This document shows, piece by piece, positions 55,049 to 64,000 of a stretch of DNA of 64,000 nt (position 1 is the first letter of the stretch; every line of letters starts with the position of its first letter). The notes beneath the pieces were generated by a model that was not told the origin of the DNA, searched no databases, and saw only the letters and a list, made by a program, of their open reading frames with translations. The DNA comes from Amyloporia xantha (Eukaryota; Basidiomycota; Agaricomycetes; Polyporales; Adustoporiaceae): assembly GCA_036971615.1 (NCBI GenBank), contig JAYKKR010000006.1, forward strand, positions 1,550,001-1,614,000. Reading direction: 5' to 3'. The position numbers and the translations under genes are program-made.

Positions 55049-56227
55049 ATTGTACACGGTCATTGGTGCATGTGGAAGGTATGAGTTGAATAATCAATCA
55101 TATGATTTTCACCAAACCCGAGGCTATTACTAGGCTGGAGGTTCCCGATCTTGGGATACTACCCGTTGACATAGTGTCGCGCAGCTAGTAAGATTTGTAC
55201 ACTAATGTATTTGTATCGTGCGAGTCTTTCACGTCGACCTGCCCCGACTGCCTGCCGTGAACAAGGTGGTCTGCACCGTATCGACCGATGCAGTAGCGAC
55301 TGGAGCCCGAACATGTAGGTCAACGCTTCATCTTCAACACTGATAATCAGCATCTTCTGGCAGGCTATGTCCGAGGCAGTCTGTCGATCCCGAGTAGTGC
55401 CTTGCAGTAGGGCAATTTGAAACCATCGCGATGATTTCCCTTTATAGCGACCGACCCTCCCTCACTCTCAAAGGGCGCTGTGTTAGGTCTGCCTACGGGA
55501 GACAAATGAAAGCGGTGTTGCATGTTTCGATCAGGGCTGGCAAGTCGCTGAAGCGGACCGCAGTCACCGATACTCAGACGCTCCTGCTCTAGTGCTATCA
55601 GTCGTAAATATCAGTCGTTTCGGGTCGGACGTGATTGGGGACATAAGTCGAGACATTCTTAGTAACCTCATGCAGGTTATATATACTTCACAAAGTGTCG
55701 TACTAAACAGCTGCGGACTCAGTTGCGAGATCACAAGTCATGTTGTTGGCACGGGCAACATGCTACATTCATGCATTATAGGTCCGTGACTGAGGACCCG
55801 GCCTGCAGGTCAAGATGGTCCAGGGGTATAGCTACAGAGTGGTGACCGTCCTCTCCTCCCCCTCAAAGGTCACTAATTAAGGTCTGCCTACGGGAGACTA
55901 AAGATGGGTGGTTAGCGCAGAGGTGTGGCTGTGGGAATCAGATCTATCATAGATCGAGACATCATGGACGGCTCGATTCGCGCAGTCTTATTCAGCGAAA
56001 GTGGTCATCTGCGCCCACAACATCCCACGTTTATCGAAAAGTCCTAGTCTATTTGAGTCTTTTTCGTTCCTCTCAGCCTAGATGCATGCTGCCTAAGAGC
56101 ACCACATCGGCATGACGGAACAGTATTGCGTGTGCGGTATATGTGTGTGAGCGTTCATAAATGGGGCAAGCATGGCTGACGTTTACTCGACCTGCCATCG
56201 GCTTCAACCTACGGATTGTTCTTTGGG
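55049..56227 (+). other. Spacer before MDR copy 4, with two short direct repeats
   Basis: gtctgcctacgggaga occurs at about 55487 and again at about 55881. The region around 55975-56030 is homologous to the upstream DNA of copy 1 (cttattcagc and catcccacg blocks near 49370-49430). The shared TATA block and the 19-bp motif are missing, so copy 4 has a different promoter. No other gene seen. Confidence 0.5.
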
Positions 56228-57519
56228 ATGGCTCAACAGAAAGCACTCCTTCTTGCCAAGCCGAGGGGACCATGCGTCGTTGCGACGGTCCCAATCCCCC
56301 GCCCTGGCGCAGGCGAGATTCTCGTCAAAGTGCAGGCCACCGCCCTGAATCCTATCGACTATAAGGTCCAGAAGGAGGACTATTTCCTCCCGTTCATCGA
56401 CAAGTATCCATCGGTGCTGGGTAGCGATTTATCGGGCACCGTCGAGGAGCTCGGCGAGGGTGTGACGGGATTCGCGAAAGGCGATAGAGTGTGAGTGATA
56501 TGTGTGCCTAGTCGAAGGGACTGGGTGAACAGCTCACCTCGCGAAAGGCTCACGCAGGGAATCATCAATAATTCCGAGCATTCGACTTTCCAGCAGTACA
56601 CTCTTACCAATGCTGATGTCACCGCCAAGGTGAGCATCCTTGGGTTCGATGATTCGTCAGAAGCGCTGAGCCCGCTTTCGTACCCAGGTTCCAAGCAATA
56701 TTACCTTCGAAGAAGCTGCCACCGTCCCTCTCGGTCTTGCGACAGCGGTGATCGGCCTATACGGGACGACCACTGGTATTGGATTGACCCCTCCTTGGGA
56801 AGCGAGCGGGCTGGGAAAATATAGTGGAAAACCATTCGTCGTCTTTGGAGGCGCTAGCTCAGTTGGTCAATTCGGTATGTTCTGCCTCTACATTCCACAT
56901 CCATTCTAGCAATCTTCTAATCCCCTGCATCAGTTATCCAAGTCGCTAAACTGTCAGGCTTCAATCCCATCATTACGACAGCGTCACCGCACAATGTCGC
57001 CTACCTCAAAGAGCTAGGTGCAACACACATCGTTGATCGTAACCTTTCCGGTAGAATCAATCCGTGCAGAAATCGCGAAGATTACTTCTGCCCCAATCGG
57101 AGTCGTTTATGATGCTATCTCCCTCCGGGACACGGAAAACCTCGGATACGACCTCCTGTCTCCCGATGGTGCCATGATCATCGTCTTGCAGAACTTTGTT
57201 GATGAGGCGAAGCATTCGAAGGCCGAAGACAAGCGCATTGAACACGTATTTGGCGTCATCAATGCCCCGCAGAACCGTGCACTCGGTGCAAGCCTGTATT
57301 CGAAACTGACTGCCTTACTGCAAGATGGGTCCATTAAAGTAAGTCGCCACGAGCAGGGGTCTTTGTAGATCTGCTATACTGATTCTTTCGGTGTGTTGAT
57401 AGCCGAATCGTGTTGAAGTGCTCCCGAATGGGTTGGGGGGCATTGTTGCAGGCCTAGAGAGACTGCAGAAGGGTGTCAGCAACGTAAAGCTCATCGCACG
57501 TCCCCAAGAAACAGTATGA
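56228..57519 (+). pseudogene. MDR-family reductase, divergent copy 4, frameshifted
   Basis: Exons read MAQQKALLLAKPRGPCVVAT, VKVQATALNPIDYKVQKEDY, GTVEELGEGVTGFAKGDRV, LTQGIINNSEHSTFQQYTL, VPSNITFEEAATVPLGLATA, PFVVFGGASSVGQF and VAKLSGFNPIITTASPHNVA. In the fourth exon, after ATHIVDRNLS, one extra G at about 57052 shifts the frame. In the other frame the reading resumes VESIRAEIAKITSAPIGVVY to LTALLQDGSIK, and exon 5 (NRVEVLPNGLGGIVAGLERL) ends at 57517-57519. It has diverged well from copies 1-3, 5 and 6 (for example KEDYFLPFIDKYPS). Everything apart from that base looks intact, so it is either a recent pseudogene or a sequence error. The start is the ATG at 56228, which matches the paralogues. 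Confidence 0.8.
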
Positions 57520-58743
57520 GTCGTACATAGGTATGCCTCGATTATGAGGCCCTGCAATAAGACGGCAAATGATGGAACTACGTTCACGGCCAATGCATGG
57601 TATATATTCCATACATTTTTATCATATCACGTCTACTGAGGACCAGGACGAAATGATGACTGACCCTACATGTTTTTAAAAGAGCATGTTCGCTAGGCAA
57701 TGGCCGTCCATGGCTCTTTTCTTATCAGTGCGACCTCAAGGGAGGGGCAGTATCGTTGAATTGCACTACGACCGGGTATTATAAGGTTATGTCAAATTCC
57801 GTCTATGGATACTAGCTTGATTTCGCAACAATCTAGCACTGTGACGATGGTGTAGGAACTTTGTGCTCAATTCAAATTAGCCTAGATCATCAAGCCACAT
57901 CAGATGTTCCGCTCATATTCACTGTGCCCGTTTCGTTCGGAAGGCGCCTTGCGATTTGGATTTAGCTGGGATTTCTGGCCTTAGACTTACGCACTAATGA
58001 TGCATCATGTTATGGCGATTGAAGGCATAACTAGCATCTGGCGAAGAGCAGAAGTGGCTCGTCTCCCACCTGTCTCTCTAAAGGTATAGTGCTTTACAGC
58101 TTCTACGTGTATATCAAATCCGCATCCACAACTTCAATGGTCAAATGATCGGATCACGGTGTTCTGCCGGTGAGACAGCAGCGCTCAACCACAGAAACTG
58201 GAACGATCCGTGGCCCACCGTACTGGCCCTCAATGCATTCCATAGGTCTGTTTTCCAACCGAATCCTTATCTGCGTCGTGTATGTCGAACAGTCTCACAT
58301 GTCCGAGTACAGTTAGTGTGCAAGTCGACTACAAAGTATGACTTCAAATACAGCTGGCGAGTCCACGTACAGTAGCATAGACTCACCATCAGGTAGGACA
58401 ACAGGTGAGTAGCTTTGTCATCTGTGTCTTACTCAGACTCACAGAGAGTTGTATTCGCTGACTCAGGCGCTTCTATCCTGTTTCTGATTCAGCAAACATC
58501 GTCATTTGTGCTCATACTCCGCAGACAACATCCCATGCTACCTGTGCATTGTCCATTCGCCTTCGATCTCGCGTCGGCGAACGCGTCTCCACCGACCTTA
58601 TCGCCACAGAATAGTCCCCGAGGCTGAGATCCCCGAAGCTGACATGTCAGAAATATACTCGAGGATAAAAGGGCACATTCTAGGAATATGCCTTTCAGCT
58701 ACTCACTTTAGCTCATTCCCATCTAACGAGATTCTCAACTACA
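57520..58743 (+). promoter_or_regulatory. Promoter and spacer before MDR copy 5
   Basis: 19-bp motif GCCTTCGATCTCGCGTCGG at 58559-58577 and gaggataaaa at 58661-58670, 74 bases before the start. From about 57970 this spacer also matches the region before copy 1 (48545 onwards) and before copy 6. Confidence 0.65.
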
Positions 58744-60027
58744 ATGGCCCAGCAGAAGGCACTCCTCCTCACAAAGGCGCAGGGCGAGTTCGTCATTGAC
58801 ACGATCCCCGTCCCCAAACCGGGCCCGGGTGAGATCCTCGTCAAAGTGCAGGCCGCCGCTCTCAACCCAGCGGACTGGAAGATCAAGGCGTACGACACCT
58901 TCGTCAACAAGTTCCCTGCCGTGCTCGGCTTTGATCTGTCGGGCACCGTGGAGGAACTCGGCCAGGGTGTTACAGCGTTTGCGAAGGGCGACAGAGTGTA
59001 AGTCCGACGCAACCGTACCCTTGACCGGAACCATCTTTGCTCATTGCCATGCTAGCTTCGCTCAGGGTGTTGCCAATGCCGATTCTAAGTACGGCTCATT
59101 CCAGCAGTATGCTCTTGCCAATGCCGACGTGACAGCCAAGGTCATTGATTTGTTTTCAATCAATACTAGTCATCGGAACCGCTAAACTTCGTAGCCTCAC
59201 TAGGTACCAAGCAACATCTCATTTGAAGAAGCGTCCACTGTTCCTTGTGGCATTGCAACGGCCGCGGTAGGCCTGTACAACAAGACCGGTGGTATTGGCT
59301 TGACCCCTCCATGGGAGGCAGACGGCCGAGGGAAGTATCAGGGCAAGCCATTCGTCCTCTTCGGCGGGGCGAGCTCAGTCGGACAATACAGTATGTGTTT
59401 CGCTCTCATCCTTCTTCAGACAGCCGCTCATCTTGCATCCACAGCACTCCAGCTTACGAAGCTCTCAGGCTTCAGCCCCATCATCGTCACTGCGTCTCTG
59501 CACAATGCGGCCTACCTTAAAGAGCTCGGTGCGACGCACGTCATTGACCGCAGCCTCTCCGCAGGCGCCATCCGCGCAGAGGTAGCAAAGATCACATCCG
59601 CGCCGGTCGAGTTCGCGTATGACGCTATCTCAACGGCAGACACGCAGAATGCCGCGTACGACCTCCTAGCCTCAGGTGGTGTGCTGGTGTTAGACCACTC
59701 GAACGAGATCGACGAGGCGAAGCGGAGCAGTGACAAGCGCGTCGAGCACACCTACGGGATGGCCATCGCGCCGCGGAACCTCGCCCTGGGCGTGAGCCTG
59801 TACTCTAAGTTGGAAACATTGTTGGCAGATGGCTCGATCAAGGTTCGTGCTCACAATGCAGACACGGCCGAAGCGGTGAACTGATGTCTTCCGGCCCGGG
59901 TGTCAAATAGCCTAACCGTGTGGAGGTGCTCCCGAACGGGCTGCAGGGCATCATCAGTGGTCTGGAGAAACTGAAGAGCGGTGTGAGCAACGTGAAGCTT
60001 GTGGCACACCCCCAGGAAACGGTATGA
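58744..60027 (+). CDS. MDR-family reductase, tandem copy 5
   Basis: Five exons, intact. Exon 1 MAQQKALLLTKAQGEFVIDT to FPAVLGFDLSGTVEELGQGV. Exon 2 FAQGVANADSKYGSFQQYAL. Exon 3 VPSNISFEEASTVPCGIAT.. and FVLFGGASSVGQY. Exon 4 TLQLTKLSGFSPIIVTASLH, THVIDRSLSAGAIRAEVAKI, GGVLVLDHSNEIDEAKRSSD, LYSKLETLLADGSIK. Exon 5 NRVEVLPNGLQGIISGLEKL, stop 60025-60027. The change VIVLQN to VLDHSN in the strand near the active site is special to copies 5 and 6 (6 has VIVHLS) and could alter substrate use. Parent of copy 6 by the 3.3-kb duplication. Confidence 0.9.
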
Positions 60028-60254
60028 GCCGGAGTCAGCTATTTCTGCATCCGCAAGGTGATCTTGCCGACCCGGGATGCTACTAGACTGGAGGTGTCTG
60101 ATGTTGGCATATCACCTGTCGATATTGGGTTGCACAGCTCAAACAATCTGTACACCTAATGTATTTGCATCGTGCGAGTCGTTCACGTCGACCTGCCTTC
60201 GCTGCCTGCCATGAACAAGGTGACCTGCATCGGAGTCGACCGATGCAGTGGCCA

Positions 60255-60863
60255 CGCTTCTAATCCCCTGCATCAGTGATCCATGTCGCTAAACTGTCAG
60301 GCTTCAACCCTATCATTACGACAGCATCACCGCACAATGTCGCCTACCTCGAAGAGCTAGGTGCAACACACATCGTTGATCTAACCTTCCGATAGAAGCC
60401 ATCCGCACGGAAATCGCGAAGATCACTTCTGCCCCAATCGGTGTCGTTTATGACGCTATCTCCCTCCAGGACACGAAAAGCCTCGGATACGACCTCCTGT
60501 CTCCCGGTGGTGCCATGATCATCGTCTTGCGAAATTTTGTTGATGAGGTGAAGCATTCGAAGGCCGTAGACAAGCGTATTGCACACGTATTTGGAGTCAT
60601 CAATGCCCCGCAGAACCATGCACTCGGTGCAAGCCTGTATTCGAAACTGACTGCCTTACTGCAAGACGGCTCCATTAAAGTAAGTCAGCACGAGCAGGTG
60701 TCTTTCTAGGACCGCTATACTGATCTTTTCGGATGTGTTGATAGCCGAATCGTGTTGAAGTGCTCCCGACTCTGGGTTGGAGGGCATCGTTGGAGGTCTA
60801 GAGAGACTGCAGAAGGGTGTCAGCAACGTAAAGCTCATCGCACGTCCCCAAGAAATGGCATGA
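60255..60863 (+). pseudogene. 3' fragment of an MDR copy-4-like gene
   Basis: Begins abruptly in what was intron 4 of copy 4, with no exons 1-3. It reads VAKLSGFNPIITTASPHNVA, THIVD, then frame loss at about 60380 (the base count in ctaaccttccgatagaagcc differs from copy 4), then AIRTEIAKITSAPIGVVYDA through SKLTALLQDGSIK, and exon 5 with a further 2-base change (cgactctgggttgg against cgaatgggttgg) ending at 60861-60863. Never a whole gene: it was made by the segmental duplication breakpoint at about 60255. Confidence 0.85.
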
Positions 60864-62107
60864 GTCGTAAATAGGTATGCCACAATTACAAGGCCTTGCA
60901 AATGATGGAAATAAGTTCAAGGGTAATGCATGGCATATGTTCCATCCATCCATCCATCATATCGCGGCTGCTGTGGACCAGGACGTACGTGATGAAATGA
61001 TTACTGATTCTAGATGTTTTGAAGGAGCATGTTCGCTTGGTGATGGCCGTCCATGGGCTCTTTTCTTCTTAGTGCGACCTCGGGGGAGGGGCGGTATGAT
61101 CGCATCAAAGAACTGCACTATGAGCGGGTATTTTAAGGTTATGTCAAGTTCCATCTATATCTACTAGCTTATGTCGCAACAATCTAGCACAGTGACGATT
61201 GTGTAGGAATCGAATCCAACTGAAATTATCCTAGATCATCAAGCCAAATCACATGCTCCGCTCATATTCACTGTGCCCACTTTGTTCGGAAGGCGCCTTG
61301 CGATTCGGATTTAGCTGGCATTTCTGGCCATCGACCTACGCCGTATGAATGATGCGTTATGATAATTGAAGACATGGCCAGCTTCTGGTGAAAAGCAGAA
61401 GTGGCTTGTCTCCCGCCTCTCTGAAGGTACAGTGTTTGACAGCTTATACATGTTCATCAAATTCGCATCCAATGCGCCCGGCACACAAGTGTGACGATCA
61501 AATGATCCGATCACGGTACTTTGAGGCACTTATGCAGCGCTCAGCCACCAGAAATTGGAACGATTCGTACGGGCACTCAATGCATCCCACAGGTCTGTTT
61601 TCCAAACATTTTCATATATGTGTGTCGCGTATGCTGAATAGTTCCACATGCCCGAGGGCAAGTAGTGTGCAAGTCGACTACAAAGTATGACTTCAAATAC
61701 AGCTGGTGACGTGCACGTACAATAGCATGAATCTATCATCAGGGAGGACAACAAGTGAGTAGCTTTGTCATCCTTGTCTTACTCAGACCCCTAGAGAGAT
61801 GTATTCGCTGACTCAGGCGCTTCTGTCCTGTTTCTGATTCAGCAAACATCGTCATTTGTGCTCATAGTCCGCAGACGACATCCAATGCGACCTGTGCATT
61901 GTTCATTCGCCTTCGATCTCGCGTCGGTGATCTCGCGTCGGTGAACGCGTCTCACCCGACCTCATCTGCCAAGGAATAATCCCGGAGGCTGAGATCTCCG
62001 AGGCTGCGATATCAGAAATGCACTCGAGGATAAAAAGGCGCACTCTAGATACATGCCTTTCAGCTACTCACTTTAGCTTCCCTCCCATCTAACGAATCCG
62101 ATTCGCA
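60864..62107 (+). promoter_or_regulatory. Promoter and spacer before MDR copy 6
   Basis: Homologous to 57520-58743. The 19-bp motif is at 61909-61927 and its right part ATCTCGCGTCGGTGA is tandemly repeated directly after (to about 61944), a 13-14-bp duplication that gives one-and-a-half motifs. aggataaaaa lies at 62027-62036, 72 bases before the start. A ccatccatccatcc run sits near 60945. Confidence 0.65.
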
Positions 62108-63386
62108 ATGGCCCAGCAGAAAGCAGTCCTTCTCACGAAGGCCAAGGGCGACTTCATCATTGGCTCTATTCCCGTTCCCAAACCGGGCCCGGGTGAGATC
62201 CTCGTCAAAGTGCAGGCCACCGCCCTCAACCCGGTAGACTGGAAGATCCAGGCCCACGGCTCCTATGTTGACAAGTACCCTGCCGTGCTCGGCTTTGATC
62301 TGTCGGGCACCGTCGAGGAACTCGGCCCGGGTGTGACAGCATTCGCGAAGGGCGACAGAGTGTAAGTCCGACGCAACCGTACCCTTGACCGGAGCCAGAT
62401 TTACTCATTGCCATGCTAGCCTCACTCAGGGCGATCCCACTACCGCTTCTAAGTACGGCTCATTCCAGCAGTATACTCTTACCAATGCAGACGTGACAGC
62501 CAAGGTCACTGATTTGTGTTCAATGTACAATCGGAACCGCTCAACTTCTTGGCCTCACTAGGTACCAAGCAACATCTCGTTTGAGGAAGCGTCCACTGTT
62601 CCTTCTGGCTTTTCGACGGCTGCGGTAGGCCTGTACAACAAGACCGGCGGTGCTGGCTTGACCCCTCCATGGGAGGCAGACGGCCGAGGGAAGTATCAGG
62701 GCAAGCCATTCGTCCTCTTCGGCGGTGCGAGCTCGGTCGGACAATACAGTATGCGTTTCGCTCTCATCCGTCTTGAGACAGCCGCTGATCTCGCATGCAC
62801 AGCACTCCAGCTTGCGAAGCTCTCGGGCTTCAGCCCTATCATCGTCACCGCATCCCCGCACAACGCCGCGTACCTCAAGGAGCTCGGCGCGACGCACGTC
62901 CTCGACCGCAGCCTCTCCGCGGACGTCATCCGCGCACAGGTCGCCAAGATCACGTCCGCGCCCGTCGAGCTCGCGTATGACGCTATCGCCACGGCAGACA
63001 CGCAGAATGCCGCGTACGACCTCATATCCTCAGGTGGTGTGCTGGTGATAGTTCATTTGAGCACGATCGACGAGGCGAAGCGGAGCAGCGACAAGCGCGT
63101 CGAGTTCACTTACGGGTCGGCCATCGCGCCCGGGAACCTCGCCCTTGGGCGTGAGCCTCTACTCCAAGCTGACGACATTGTTGGCAGATGGCTCGGTCAA
63201 GGTTCGTGCTCACAATGCAGACACTGCCGAAGCGGTGAGCTGATGTCTTCCGGCCCGGGTGTCAAATAGCCTAACCGTGTGGAGGTGCTCCCGAACGGGC
63301 TGCAGGGCATCATCAGTGGTTTGGATAAACTGAAGAGCGGCGTGAGCAACGTGAAGCTTGTGGCACACCCTCAGGAAACGGTCTGA
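62108..63386 (+). pseudogene. MDR-family reductase, tandem copy 6, frameshifted near the 3' end
   Basis: Exons 1-3 read MAQQKAVLLTKAKGDFIIGS, QAHGSYVDKYPAVLGFDLSG, VPSNISFEEASTVPSGFSTA, FVLFGGASSVGQY. Exon 4 starts TLQLAKLSGFSPIIVTASPH and runs correctly to SAIAPGNLALG. There gcccttgggcgtg has one extra T against copy 5 (gccctgggcgtg) at about 63144-63146. The frame is lost, so VSLYSKLTTLLADGSVK becomes a foreign tail. Exon 5 is itself intact (NRVEVLPNGLQGIISGLDKL, stop 63384-63386). If the base is real, the protein loses its last 70 residues or so and is probably dead. It is otherwise very close to copies 1 and 5, so the change is young or a read error. Confidence 0.8.
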
Positions 63387-63787
63387 ACTGCGCACAGTTC
63401 CTGTTGCATATGCATATGAAAGGTATGAATGTGATAACAATTATATGACTCTCACCAACTCGGATGCTATAAGGCTGGAGGTGTTCCCCCTTGATATCGC
63501 GTCGTGCAGCTAGAAATATTTGTACAATAACGTATTTGTATCGTGCAAGTCATTCACGTCAACACGTCCTGGCTGCCTCCCATGCAACACGGTGAGAGCG
63601 ACCTCTGAGTCGGTTGACCTGGATTCGAAACTGAGTTGCGATTGGATGAAAGATGTATGGCTCTTCTGAGGACCTCTTCTGCTGTACTTAAATTACAGTG
63701 TTGTGATTCCCCAAGGTCCTCAATACCTTCATGTTGCGTGCAACTTACGTGCAACTTGAAGAAACGCGTCCGCAGCGTCGCGCTACA

Positions 63788-63835
<48 letters not shown>

Positions 63836-64000
63836 ATCTACGTCACATCACTCCCGTTGGAGGCTGTTGGAGGACCTCGTCTTTCCACTAGTCAATTTCC
63901 GGTCACTCATTCTTAGCAATCAACATGGTATGTATATCACTCAAAGGAATGTTGCTGTTGTTATATCCGGGTGCGTTACTGTCTGTTCAAACGTCCTTAG
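63387..64000. other. Region to the right of the MDR array
   Basis: 3' region of copy 6 (63387-63600), then spacer with the CA repeat. ATG at 63925 is followed directly by GTATGT, so it could be a one-codon first exon of a next gene (ATG|intron), but nothing after it can be checked in this window. Confidence 0.35.
63791..63832. repeat. (AC)n microsatellite, about 21 repeats
   Basis: Uninterrupted dinucleotide run of about 42 bases. This is low-complexity sequence; the apparent His/Thr-rich open frames over it are not genes. Confidence 0.95.

Larger units (their letters stand above)
56914..60254 (+). repeat. Segmental duplication, unit 1
   Basis: DNA from the fourth intron of MDR copy 4 (about 56914) through copy 5 to about 60254 is repeated at 60255-63600. 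The start of unit 2 (cttctaatcccctgcatcag at about 60256) matches position 56915. Spacing is about 3.34 kb. It contains the 3' part of copy 4, the intergenic DNA and all of copy 5. Confidence 0.8.
60255..63600 (+). repeat. Segmental duplication, unit 2
   Basis: Copy of 56914-60254, carrying the copy-4 3' fragment, the spacer and MDR copy 6. The left end, where DNA downstream of copy 5 joins copy-4 intron sequence, marks the breakpoint. The right limit is not exact. Confidence 0.75.

Noticed and set aside
55905..55975. tRNA-like A-box (gtggttagcgcagaggt)
   Set aside because: No B-box and no cloverleaf could be drawn downstream.
60940..60960. ccatccatccatcc run
   Set aside because: Short simple repeat without further meaning.
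63554..63836. Cys/Val- or His/Thr-rich frames
   Set aside because: Translations of the (AC)n microsatellite.
1..64000. CRISPR arrays, bacterial operons, prophage
   Set aside because: Intron-rich eukaryotic DNA; no regularly spaced short repeats seen.

Overview
The window reads as nuclear DNA of a filamentous basidiomycete, most likely an agaricomycete (mushroom-forming or wood-decay fungus). Genes are cut by many introns of about 50-75 bases with GT..AG ends. The gene set fits: an oligopeptide transporter, an MFS sugar transporter, an A-T-R adenylate-forming reductase, a P450, a PAQR receptor, CST-complex Stn1, an ALYREF/Mlo3 mRNA-export adaptor, coactosin and Rrg9. Species assignment is not possible from the sequence alone.

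Layout. 1-8.2 kb: one OPT-family transporter gene (minus strand) with a truncated, decayed tandem copy of its 5' part, then a gene-poor stretch with a 40-bp-arm hairpin. 8.9-11.1 kb: MFS sugar transporter. 11.1-13.7 kb: little that can be supported. 13.7-21.25 kb: a full-length, apparently young non-LTR retrotransposon (LINE with APE endonuclease, RT and RNase H). It has a perfect 15-bp target-site duplication and a poly(A) tail. Its Gag is split by a -1 frame change at a C_CCC_CCG heptamer, and its Gag and Pol frames are joined by an ATGA stop/start overlap. 21.8-24.0 kb: two tandem paralogues of an unrecognised small one-helix membrane protein. 24.4-31.4 kb: a same-strand group in which an adenylate-forming reductase is flanked on both sides by paralogues of a second unrecognised small protein, with similar core promoters.

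32.2-47.5 kb is a compact housekeeping block: stn1, Mlo3/Yra1-like, a KEN-box protein with a double MCB element in a divergent promoter, an unknown gene, a PAQR receptor with an 18-nt micro-exon, a P450, rrg9 and coactosin.

47.5-64 kb is an expanding tandem array of medium-chain dehydrogenase/reductase (MDR) genes: six copies plus one 3' fragment, all on the plus strand. Five copies share a TATA block and four share a 19-bp upstream motif. A 3.3-kb segmental duplication created the last copy and the fragment. Copies 4 and 6 carry single-base frameshifts. A MITE-like element with 34-bp inverted repeats sits in the upstream region of copy 1. The most plausible new biology is the reductase flanked by paralogous small proteins, the co-regulated MDR array, and the translational strategy of the LINE.
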